Shown here piece by piece: positions 56,177 to 64,000 of a DNA stretch of 64,000 nucleotides (position 1 is the stretch's first letter; each line of letters opens with the position of its first letter). Source of the DNA: Streptomyces pactum. Lineage in GTDB: Bacteria; Actinomycetota; Actinomycetes; Streptomycetales; Streptomycetaceae. The stretch spans positions 1,674,001 to 1,738,000 of the forward strand of contig NZ_CP019724.1 in assembly GCF_002005225.1 (NCBI RefSeq), in the 5' to 3' direction. Under the pieces are notes generated by a model. That model was given only the letters and a program-made list of their open reading frames with translations, was not told where the DNA came from and did no database searches. The position numbers were made by a program, and so were the translations under genes.

Positions 56177-56491
56177 TCAGCGGCGCGGAGGATCGCCGAA
56201 CAGCTCCACGGCGTGACGGACCTCCGCCAGCCCCCGGGACAGGGCGCTGACGGAGCCGATCGCGCCGACTATCAGCAGCAGGGCCCGGTGCAGTCGCGGC
56301 ACCTCGGGGACACCGTGGTTCGTCATCGCGGCGAGGTCGGCCAGTTCGTCCTCCGCGATGGCCCGGTCCGGGAAGTCGGCAGGCAGCAGGGCGAGTTGGC
56401 GGCGCAACCGGGACACCGCGGTCCGCAGTGCCGCCACCCTCACATCCTCGTCACCGACGGTCGCCTGCCTCTGCCCCAAGCTCCGCAACAC
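56177..56491 (-). CDS. Small conserved hypothetical protein (DUF5955-like)
   Basis: 104 residues, all helical, no signal or transmembrane segment. Conserved-looking blocks RVAALRTAVSRLRRQLALLP and PDRAIAEDELADLAAM and LLLIVGAIGSVSALSRGLAE suggest, from memory, the Streptomyces DUF5955 group. It sits with the allantoin genes, as in other genomes, but no role is known. GTG at 56491 is chosen because GGAGG is 3 nt upstream; the longer upstream frame is low-complexity. No partner can be named. Confidence 0.7.
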   Translation of the reverse strand: MLRSLGQRQATVGDEDVRVAALRTAVSRLRRQLALLPADFPDRAIAEDELADLAAMTNHGVPEVPRLHRALLLIVGAIGSVSALSRGLAEVRHAVELFGDPPRR

Positions 56492-56689
56492 AGCCCTCCC
56501 CCTCGCTCCCCGTTGCGCGCCCCTACCCGGTGATCGTGCCGAGCGCCCCATGGCGTCGGCCGGGCGCCGGGGACGCGGGCCAGTAAACGCCACCCCGCAC
56601 CGGACGCGCCACCGCGCGGACCGAATTTCAGTCTTCCCGAAACCCGCGCACGCCGGAGCGTTCGGCGGGCGGTCAGGTATGCAGGACGC

Positions 56690-57289
56690 ATGACCGACAA
56701 CGAAGACCAGGTAGCGGGGCTGCTGCTCGCCGCCGGGGGCGGGCGACGACTCGGCGGACGCCCCAAGGCGCTGCTCGAGCACCGCGGACGTCCACTCGTC
56801 GAACATGCGATCGCAGCGTTGCGCACGGCCGGTTGCGCCCGCGTGCACGTCGTACTGGGGGCGCGCGCCGAGGACGTACGCGCGCGGGCCGCGCTCGACG
56901 GTTGCGTCGTCGTGGACAACCCCGACTGGGAGCAGGGCATGGGGTCGTCACTGCGCGCCGGGCTCGGTTCACTGGCCGGGACGGGCATGCGGGCCGCCCT
57001 GGTCTCGCTGGTGGACCAGCCCGGCATCGGCGCGCGGGCGATGGCGCGCGTGCGTGCGGGATACCTGGACGAATCGTCGCTCGCCTCGGCGGCCTACGCG
57101 GGCGCGCGCGGCCATCCGGTCCTCCTCGGCGCCGCGCACTGGGCGGGGGTCTCCGCGACTGCCACCGGGGACCGGGGGGCACGCGCCTACCTGAGGGAAC
57201 ACGAGGCGGAGATCGCGCTCGTGGAGTGCGGGGACGTGGCGCGGCCGTACGACATCGACACGGAGGCCGACCTGCGCCACCTTGAGTGA
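56690..57289 (+). CDS. MobA/MocA-like nucleotidyltransferase
   Basis: 199 residues. Nucleotide-binding signature LLLAAGGGRRLGGRPKALLE (11-30) and the Mg-binding LVSLVDQPGIG region are typical of the MobA-like NTP transferase domain, as in CTP:molybdopterin cytidylyltransferase (MocA) that matures xanthine dehydrogenase. Together with the allantoin genes around it, this suggests supply of the molybdenum cofactor for hypoxanthine/xanthine oxidation upstream of allantoin. ATG at 56690. The next gene, malate synthase, is 184 nt downstream with its own promoter region. Confidence 0.88.
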   Translation: MTDNEDQVAGLLLAAGGGRRLGGRPKALLEHRGRPLVEHAIAALRTAGCARVHVVLGARAEDVRARAALDGCVVVDNPDWEQGMGSSLRAGLGSLAGTGMRAALVSLVDQPGIGARAMARVRAGYLDESSLASAAYAGARGHPVLLGAAHWAGVSATATGDRGARAYLREHEAEIALVECGDVARPYDIDTEADLRHLE

Positions 57290-57338
57290 GGAGCGTGGCA
57301 CTGGGCGCCACCTTGCCTCGACTCAGAGAATCTCGACA

Positions 57339-57370
57339 TCAACAAACCATTGAAGTTCCACAATGAGGAA
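57339..57370. promoter_or_regulatory. Candidate AllR operators upstream of malate synthase
   Basis: Two 15-bp palindromes lie 100-135 nt before the aceB start: TCAA-CAAACCA-TTGA (57339-57353) and TTCC-ACAATGA-GGAA (57356-57370). Both cores are shared with the allB-allR divergent region, which links aceB to the allantoin regulon and fits the flow of glyoxylate from ureidoglycolate. Confidence 0.65.
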
Positions 57371-57473
57371 ACTACTATCCACTGACCAGAAGCACCCGAC
57401 CGCACAACGGGTGCGCTATGCCCCATACGTGCTCGTTGGCACCCGGTGCCACCGCTGAAGGAAGTGACAGCTC

Positions 57474-59096
<1,623 letters not shown>

Positions 59097-59121
59097 CGTC
59101 CGACTCGGCGATGCCCGTCCG

Positions 59122-59151
59122 CGCCCCCGGTACCGCACCGCGCCGGGGGCG
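59122..59151. terminator. Hairpin terminator between aceB and hipA-like gene
   Basis: CGCCCCCGG (59122-59130) pairs with CCGGGGGCG (59143-59151) around a 12-nt loop, in the 65-bp gap between two convergent genes. It can serve as a bidirectional terminator. Confidence 0.75.
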
Positions 59152-59161
59152 CCGACGCGCG

Positions 59162-60076
59162 TCAGCCCAGGTGCACGGACCAGTCCTGCTCGGCGGGCGG
59201 CTTGCCGTGCAGGTCGGGTACGCGCTTGAGCCAGTCGGGACGTCCCCGCCGGGTACGGGCGGCACGGGCGGCGTTCTCGGCGGCGAGTTCGTCACGGGTC
59301 GGGAAGCCGGTGGGCAGCCAGTCGTGGGAGGCCCGGACGCGCGCGTGCAGGTAGCCGACATAGGCGTTCCGGACCTCGTCCGGTGTGCCGAAGCCGGCCT
59401 CTCGGGTCAGCCACACCTCCGGTACCCGCGCCACCACCTCGTGCAGCAGCTCCCGCGTCACCTTCGGCGCCAGCTCGGCGTCGGCGGCCCGGACGTCGGG
59501 CGCGGAGTGGCCGAGCGCGTGGTGGCGGAAGTCGTACGCCTTCTCCGGCGGGGAGGCGCCCCAGCGGTGGTGGAAGACGAGGGCCGCCCCGTGGTCGATG
59601 AGCCACAGGCGCGGGGGCGCGATGCCGAGGGTGGGCCAGACCATCAGGTTGGAGCTGTGCACCGTGCGGTCGACGTTCACGGTGAGGGCGTCCAGCCAGA
59701 CGACGCGACCGGCCTCCCCCGGGTCCACCGGGAACACCTCCGCGACCTCGGGCGTGAAGTCGGCGCCGCCCGACAGGTAGTCCATGCCGAGGTTGAGTCC
59801 CGCGCTGGCGTCCAGCAGGTCCCGCACCTCCTGATGCGGTTCACCGGCGGCGATGGACGGGTCGAATCGCACGAGGACCAGCTCGGGGACGCGCAGCCCG
59901 AGCTCACGGGCCAGCTCACCGACGATCACCTCGGCGACCAGCGCCTTGCGGCCCTGCGCGGAGCCGGTGAACTTCACGACGTAGGTGCCGAGGTCGTCGG
60001 CCTCGACGACGCCGGGGACGGAGCCGCCGGTATGCAGGGGCTCGACATAGCGAGCGGCGGTGACGCTCCTCAGCAT
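59162..60076 (-). CDS. HipA-like kinase family protein
   Basis: 304 residues. HipA_C-like features: GTYVVKFTGSAQGRKALVAE (ATP-binding lysine), WLDALTVNVDRTVHSSNLMV with the catalytic aspartate/asparagine pair, and RLWLIDHGAALVFHH for metal coordination. It lacks the HipA N-terminal subdomain and there is no hipB-type antitoxin beside it, so it is not a classical toxin-antitoxin pair but a stand-alone member, common in Streptomyces, of unknown target. ATG at 60076; the gene is isolated, with about 1 kb of apparently non-coding DNA upstream. Confidence 0.85.
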   Translation of the reverse strand: MLRSVTAARYVEPLHTGGSVPGVVEADDLGTYVVKFTGSAQGRKALVAEVIVGELARELGLRVPELVLVRFDPSIAAGEPHQEVRDLLDASAGLNLGMDYLSGGADFTPEVAEVFPVDPGEAGRVVWLDALTVNVDRTVHSSNLMVWPTLGIAPPRLWLIDHGAALVFHHRWGASPPEKAYDFRHHALGHSAPDVRAADAELAPKVTRELLHEVVARVPEVWLTREAGFGTPDEVRNAYVGYLHARVRASHDWLPTGFPTRDELAAENAARAARTRRGRPDWLKRVPDLHGKPPAEQDWSVHLG

Positions 60077-61139
60077 TTTCCCATCCCGTCACCCCTGTCG
60101 GCCTCGAAACCCATGGCGACCTCCTGGGTGCCGCACAGAGAGATCGGCTCGTCCACAGCTCTGGGGAGGACCCGGGGAGTTCCGGCCACCATGCTGATCC
60201 TCCCGCCTCCCCGGCAGTCCGTCGATGGCCGTCCGCCCCCTGCTACCGGCTTCAGGCATGAAGTGAGCATAGTAACCGAGGGTGACCGCCGGCGAGGAGC
60301 GCCCGGGCCACCGCGCCATGCGCCCCTGCGCCCGGTCGTCGAGCGGACCCTCGGCCGGCTCGTGCGTCAACCGCCAACCGGCCCGCGACTACGGGGTACG
60401 CGGTGATGACCTGGCGGACGCAGCCGTCGTGGGCGCGGCCGGGACGCGACGTTCGGCGTGCTCCTGGAGGTACTGCCGGGTGAACATGGGCTGCGCTCCG
60501 TCTGATCCGCTCGGGTTCCCGGGCCATCTGCTCCAGGGCGGCGACACCGGGTACCGACCGGCGTCCGTCTCGACCACGGCCGTCGCCCGGCCCACCTGAG
60601 CGGATGGCATGGATGCAGAGAAACGGTCACCCGTTCGGAGTGAAACCTGTAGCGGCTGATGTAGACATGCGGCCGTCGTTGGGGTTACTGTCTTGTTGTA
60701 GCCAGGAAGTCAGTGAGGCGCGGCAGAGACGAACTGCCCGCATGCAGGACAGTGGTTCGGCACGGCAGCGGAGTGGCGTGGGCCAGAGATTCCCAGGGTC
60801 CCGCCGCTGGTTGCCGGGCCAGGCGGCCTACCAGGGCCGCCGGCAGTACGCAGTGCCAGCAGTACCGAGAGATGCAAAGAAGGAAGAGAGAAGGAGGCGA
60901 ACGCCATCAGGATCGCCCGGGCGAGAACGGTTCTCCCGGGTACCGCAGGCCCCGGAACGGAAGGTGGTCCCACGGTCACGCATCCGCGATCCCTTGACCG
61001 CCCGCCCTTGCACAGTGGCTGGTGCGGAAACAGAGAGCCGGCACCGCAGTAAGCCGGCAGATGGTGTTACAAATCCCTCGGGGCCTTGGTGCCGTACGGC
61101 ACCAAGGCCCCTCGACGCGTTCCCCGATCAGAGGTGCCA
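60077..61139. other. Long non-coding stretch with hairpins and a purine-rich tract
   Basis: About 1060 bp with no frame of coding character: the open frames are Arg/Gly-rich and lack third-position bias. Noted features: purine-rich tract 60876-60897, which contains a strong AAGGAGG but no start codon in range; a bulged inverted repeat centred on GAGAAC-G-GTTCTC (60923-60935) flanked by CCCGGG on both sides; and a 32-nt perfect palindrome at 61080-61111 (listed separately). It may contain a decayed gene or a small RNA; I cannot show either. Confidence 0.45.
61080..61111. promoter_or_regulatory. 32-nt perfect palindrome in the leader of the MerR gene
   Basis: GGGGCCTTGGTGCC-GTAC-GGCACCAAGGCCCC is a perfect palindrome ending 28 nt before the MerR start. 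As RNA it would form a 14-bp GC-rich stem with a 4-nt loop; as DNA it could be a dimer operator. No U-tract follows, so an attenuator or processing/operator role is more likely than a simple terminator. Confidence 0.7.
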
Positions 61140-61478
61140 GTGACCGCAGACAATCCGCTCAACCGTATCGACGACGACGACTACCCCGCCTACACCATGG
61201 GACGAGCAGCGGAGATGCTCGGCACCACCCCCGCCTTCCTGCGGGCCATCGGGGAGGCCCGGCTGATCACGCCCCTGCGTTCCGACGGCGGTCACCGCCG
61301 CTACTCCCGTTACCAGCTACGCATCGCCGCCCGCGCCCGCGAGCTGGTCGACCAGGGCACCTCCGTCGAAGCCGCCTGCCGCATCGTCATCCTCGAGGAC
61401 CAACTGGAAGAGGCCCGGCGCATCAACGAGGAGCTGCGGCGACGTCCCGCGGACCGCTCCGACAAGGCCGACGCCTGA
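61140..61478 (+). CDS. MerR-family regulator (small, no effector domain)
   Basis: 112 residues. N-terminal MerR-type wHTH (about 16-62: YTMGRAAEMLGTTPAFLRAI, then LRSDGGHRRYSRYQL), then a helix-rich C-terminus (ARARELVDQGTSVEAACRIV, LEDQLEEARRINEELRRR) that would dimerise. There are no metal or drug-binding cysteines. Near-identical proteins occur throughout Streptomyces. The GTG at 61140 has AGAGG 5 nt upstream and a perfect palindrome 28 nt before it, suggesting autoregulation. Confidence 0.9.
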   Translation: MTADNPLNRIDDDDYPAYTMGRAAEMLGTTPAFLRAIGEARLITPLRSDGGHRRYSRYQLRIAARARELVDQGTSVEAACRIVILEDQLEEARRINEELRRRPADRSDKADA

Positions 61479-62112
61479 CCTGCCCGCTCAAGCGGACGGT
61501 GGTCCCTCGGGGTTCGTCAGCGGGTGTCCGGCGGCGAACAGCGCGAGGGCCGTCCGGTCCGTGCGGGTTCGCTCCGGCACCTGGGCGGCCGTAGCCCCTG
61601 CCCATTCCGACGGTCACTCGGGTGACCGGTTCGGCGGGTGCGCAGGCCTGCGCGCGCCCTCCGCGTGCAGCACGAGGCGGGTCAAGCACCGGCGGCGAAG
61701 GCGCCCGGCAGCACGTCGAGGCCGTGGGCCGCGCCCGCGAGCAGCCACCCGCCTGCCGCCGGTCGTCGCGATCACGACCCCGGGCAGTCCGCTCGCGCAC
61801 TACACCAACGGGCTGTTCGCCGCCGACGGCCACGACCGAGCCGCCGTCGCGCGGCACCTCTCAGGCGTCCTCGCCTCCACGACCCGGCCCTCGCGGCGGG
61901 GCCCTGATCGGCTTTCCGTACGCCCCAAGGCCGACGTGCCCGCGTGGCCGAGTCGGCCGGGGGCCACGCGGGAGCGCCTCCCGAGCCGTGGTCTCGCCGA
62001 CCGGCACGGCAGGAGAAGGTGACCTGGAAAGCCCGTGCTTGAAAATGATTGTCATCGTGCTACGGTCGTCGAACGCTCAACCTTTGACCGGCTCTTTACC
62101 CGGAGTGACCCC
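61479..62112. other. Non-coding region with a possible gene relic
   Basis: About 630 bp before the ABC importer. A short stretch around 61755-61875 reads LPPVVAITTPGSPLAHYTNG, then FAADGHDRAAVARHLSGVL, which looks more protein-like than its surroundings but has no start, stop frame or family that I can identify. I take it as a possible relic. The right end holds the Zur-like promoter (62039-62066). Confidence 0.4.
62039..62066 (+). promoter_or_regulatory. Zur-like box overlapping a promoter for the ABC importer
   Basis: TTGAAA (62039-62044) and TACGGT (62061-62066), 16 bp apart, form a promoter. TGAAAATGATTGTCAT (62040-62055) lies across the -35 and spacer; from memory it differs at one position from the actinobacterial Zur box core TGAAAATGATTTTCAT. 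Binding of Zur would block this promoter when zinc is plentiful. Fur-type recognition is a less likely alternative. Confidence 0.6.
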
Positions 62113-63600
62113 GTGCGCGTCCCCGCCCGCCTCCTGCCTCTCCCCGCGGCACTCGCCGCCTCCGCCCTGCTCACCGGCTGCTTCGCGTCCACGGAAGCCA
62201 CCGGCGCCGACGCGGGCGAGCGCATCCGCGTCGCGATGATGCAGCCGCCGCGTTCGGGCCTGTCCCCGCTCTCCGACGACGCGTTCAAGCTGTCCCGCTG
62301 GTCGACGGCGGAGACGCTCGTGAAACTGGACGCGGACGGCGACCCCGAACCGGCGCTGGCCACCGGGTGGAAGCAGTCGGGCCGGACCTGGACCTTCACC
62401 CTCCGCGAGGGCGTCACCTTCCACGACGGCACCGAGCTGACCGCCGAGGCCGTGGTCCGCTCCCTCACCCGGGCCGCCGGCGCCTCCCCCAAGCCCCGCA
62501 TCCTCGACGGGGTCGAGCTGACGGTGAAGGCGGGGGACGCCGGCACCGTGGCCGTCACCACCGCCGAGGAGGACCCCCTGGTCCCGCAGCGGCTCAGCTC
62601 CCCGCAGTTGTCGGTCCTCGCGGCGAAGGCCTACCGGGGCAAGACCGTGAACCCGGTCGGCGCCGGCACCGGCCCCTTCGAGCTGACCGAGGTCAACGGC
62701 ACCTCCTCCGCCGCCCTCGACCGCTACGACGACTACTGGGGCGGCACGGCCAAGGCTCCCGGCATCGACGTCACGTTCGTGCCGGACGGCACCGCGCGCG
62801 CCGCCGCCCTGCGCAGCGGCGAGGCGGACATCGTGGAGGCGGTGCCCGTCTCGCAGGCCGCGCTGCTGGACGAGGACCTGATCACCGAGGTCCCGATGCC
62901 CCGCACCAACACGCTGTACCTCAACACGGAGAAGGGCGCCTTCAAGGACCCGGCGCTGCGGGCGGCGGCCCGGGAGGCGATCGACGCCGAGTCGATCGTG
63001 AAGGGCGTGTACGAGGGGAGGGCCGACGTGGCCGAGGGGCTGCTCGGGCCCGCACTGCCGTGGGCGGCCGGGCTGCGCGAACCGGTGCGGCGGGCGAAGG
63101 CGGGTGATCCGTCCGGCAAGAGCATCACCATCGGCACCTTCACCGACCGGGCCGAACTGCCCGAGGTGGCCGCCGCACTGCAACAGCGACTGGAGAAGGC
63201 GGGCTTCCAGGTGAAGCTGGAGGTCCGCGAGTACGCCAACATCGAGTCCGACGCGCTGGCGGGCGCGTTCGACGCGTTCGTCCTCTCCCGGGCCACCGTC
63301 CTCGACTCCGGTGACCCGGCCGCGTACCTGTACAGCGACTTCGCCTCCGACGGCTCCTTCAACATCTCCCAACTCGCCGACCCGGCCGTGGACAAGGCCC
63401 TGCGCAAGGCCGGTGCGACGCCGACGGGTGAGGCCCGGCGCCGGGCCGTCGTCGACGCCGAGGCCGCCGTGCTCGCCACCGACGCGGCCGTACCGATGCT
63501 CCACGAACGCGTGATCCAGGGCGACGCCGCCGACGTGGTCGGCGCGGCGCACGACCCGCGCGAGCGGGAGCTGGTCACGCTCGACACGCACGTCAAGTGA
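62113..63600 (+). CDS. Peptide/nickel/metallophore-type ABC transporter substrate-binding lipoprotein
   Basis: 495 residues. Lipobox LLTGCF after a hydrophobic signal; type II SBP_bac_5 fold with TFTLREGVTFHDGTELTAEA, VGAGTGPFELTEVNGTSS, RYDDYWGG and LYLNTEKGAFKDPALRAAAR, as in NikA, OppA, CntA. The ligand cannot be told from sequence; the Zur-like box suggests a zinc-metallophore or zinc-binding peptide. GTG at 62113 is chosen because GGAG lies 7 nt upstream; the longer frame has an acidic non-signal N-terminus. Its stop overlaps the permease start as GTGA. Confidence 0.88.
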   Translation: MRVPARLLPLPAALAASALLTGCFASTEATGADAGERIRVAMMQPPRSGLSPLSDDAFKLSRWSTAETLVKLDADGDPEPALATGWKQSGRTWTFTLREGVTFHDGTELTAEAVVRSLTRAAGASPKPRILDGVELTVKAGDAGTVAVTTAEEDPLVPQRLSSPQLSVLAAKAYRGKTVNPVGAGTGPFELTEVNGTSSAALDRYDDYWGGTAKAPGIDVTFVPDGTARAAALRSGEADIVEAVPVSQAALLDEDLITEVPMPRTNTLYLNTEKGAFKDPALRAAAREAIDAESIVKGVYEGRADVAEGLLGPALPWAAGLREPVRRAKAGDPSGKSITIGTFTDRAELPEVAAALQQRLEKAGFQVKLEVREYANIESDALAGAFDAFVLSRATVLDSGDPAAYLYSDFASDGSFNISQLADPAVDKALRKAGATPTGEARRRAVVDAEAAVLATDAAVPMLHERVIQGDAADVVGAAHDPRERELVTLDTHVK

Positions 63601-64000
63601 GGCCGCGCGCAGCGGGGGTGACGCGCGCCGTCGCCCTCGTCACCGTGCTGGCCGCCGTCGGCCTGCTGCCCTGGCTCTCCGGCCGGGACCCGGCGCTGAC
63701 CGTGCTGCGCGCCCGGTCGGCCGAACAGGAGCCGACCGAGGAGGCGCTGTCCGCGATCCGCGAGCACCTCGGCCTGGACGCCGGCCCGCTCTCCCTGCTG
63801 GGCGACTGGGCCGCCGGACTGCTCCGCGGCGACCTCGGCACCTCGTGGGTGTCGGGGACGGAGATCCTGCCGTCCGTCGTCTCCGGACTCCAGGTCTCGC
63901 TGGGCCTGATGGCCGCCGCGCTGACCGTGGCGGTGCTGCTGGCCACGGCCCTGGTGGCACCCGTACTGGTGCGGGGCCGGGGGTCGGCCGGGGCGTTCGC
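63597..64000 (+). CDS. ABC transporter permease, OppB/NikB type (partial)
   Basis: The first 134 codons are present; the gene runs off the right edge. A first transmembrane helix (about 9-28) precedes an extracytoplasmic loop with SAIREHLGLDAGPLSLLGDW and LRGDLGTSWVSGTEI, both typical of BPD_transp_1 dipeptide/nickel permeases (xGLDxPxxxxY and GDLGxS patterns), then a second helix. GTG at 63597 overlaps the SBP stop as GTGA. A second permease and ATPases would be expected downstream. Confidence 0.88.
   Translation, partial: MRPRAAGVTRAVALVTVLAAVGLLPWLSGRDPALTVLRARSAEQEPTEEALSAIREHLGLDAGPLSLLGDWAAGLLRGDLGTSWVSGTEILPSVVSGLQVSLGLMAAALTVAVLLATALVAPVLVRGRGSAGAF

Noticed and set aside
60604-61143. 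179-residue plus-strand open frame in the long gap
   Set aside because: Arg/Ser/Gly-rich with no domain, no codon-position bias and no ribosome binding site.

Overview
The window is high-GC actinobacterial chromosome, almost certainly Streptomyces: strongly G/C-biased codon third positions, many GTG starts, 4-nt GTGA/ATGA stop-start overlaps, leaderless-looking promoters, and families typical of the genus (PucR, DUF3558-like, F420-type LLM oxidoreductase, small MerR, IclR/AllR allantoin control). There is no rRNA, tRNA, CRISPR array, transposase or prophage. It reads as stable metabolic chromosome with a few eroded spots.

Layout. 1-7376 (-): a second, incomplete complex I operon, nuoA-X-H-J-K-L-M-N, that has membrane subunits but none of NuoB/C/D/E/F/G/I; X is a cysteine-free NuoB/NuoD-like protein with a His-rich linker. 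7623-11745: lipoate-protein ligase, a NarL-type two-component pair, a decayed ORF and a DUF3558-like secreted protein. 11736-20665 (-): a pyrimidine/hydantoin catabolic block (NCS1 permease, F420-type LLM oxidoreductase, dihydropyrimidinase, two paralogous nitrilase-family amidohydrolases, class III aminotransferase, PucR regulator). 20844-28107: hypothetical protein, divergent XRE/methionine aminopeptidase pair, ClpC-like ATPase, gamma-glutamyltransferase. 28601-35001: AraC regulator, I36-type secreted inhibitor, lipoprotein, small hypothetical, exonuclease III, metallo-hydrolase, fused PcaL-like protein. 35298-37825: P1B-4 metal ATPase with divergent ArsR sensor. 37857-43456: SWIM zinc-finger protein translationally coupled to an SNF2 helicase. 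43570-50544: hypothetical protein, ROK sugar kinase, sugar ABC transporter, GntR regulator and Gfo/Idh/MocA dehydrogenase, linked by shared TGTCCGGACA operators. 50795-59096: DHFR-like reductase, SDR, and the allantoin-to-glyoxylate module (allantoicase, allantoinase, AllR, molybdenum-cofactor-type nucleotidyltransferase, malate synthase). 59162-64000: HipA-like kinase, a long non-coding stretch, MerR regulator, and the start of a peptide/metallophore-type ABC importer behind a Zur-like box.

How it fits together. The pyrimidine block opens dihydropyrimidines, hydrolyses the carbamoyl product and transaminates the beta-amino acid. The allantoin block turns purine-derived allantoin into ureidoglycolate and glyoxylate, which malate synthase feeds to the TCA cycle; both blocks therefore salvage nitrogen and carbon from nucleobases. 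The sugar ABC/ROK/dehydrogenase region looks like one polyol or sugar regulon under a GntR repressor. The ATPase/ArsR pair and the Zur-box importer handle metals. Functions are inferred from sequence motifs and family knowledge; no searches were run.
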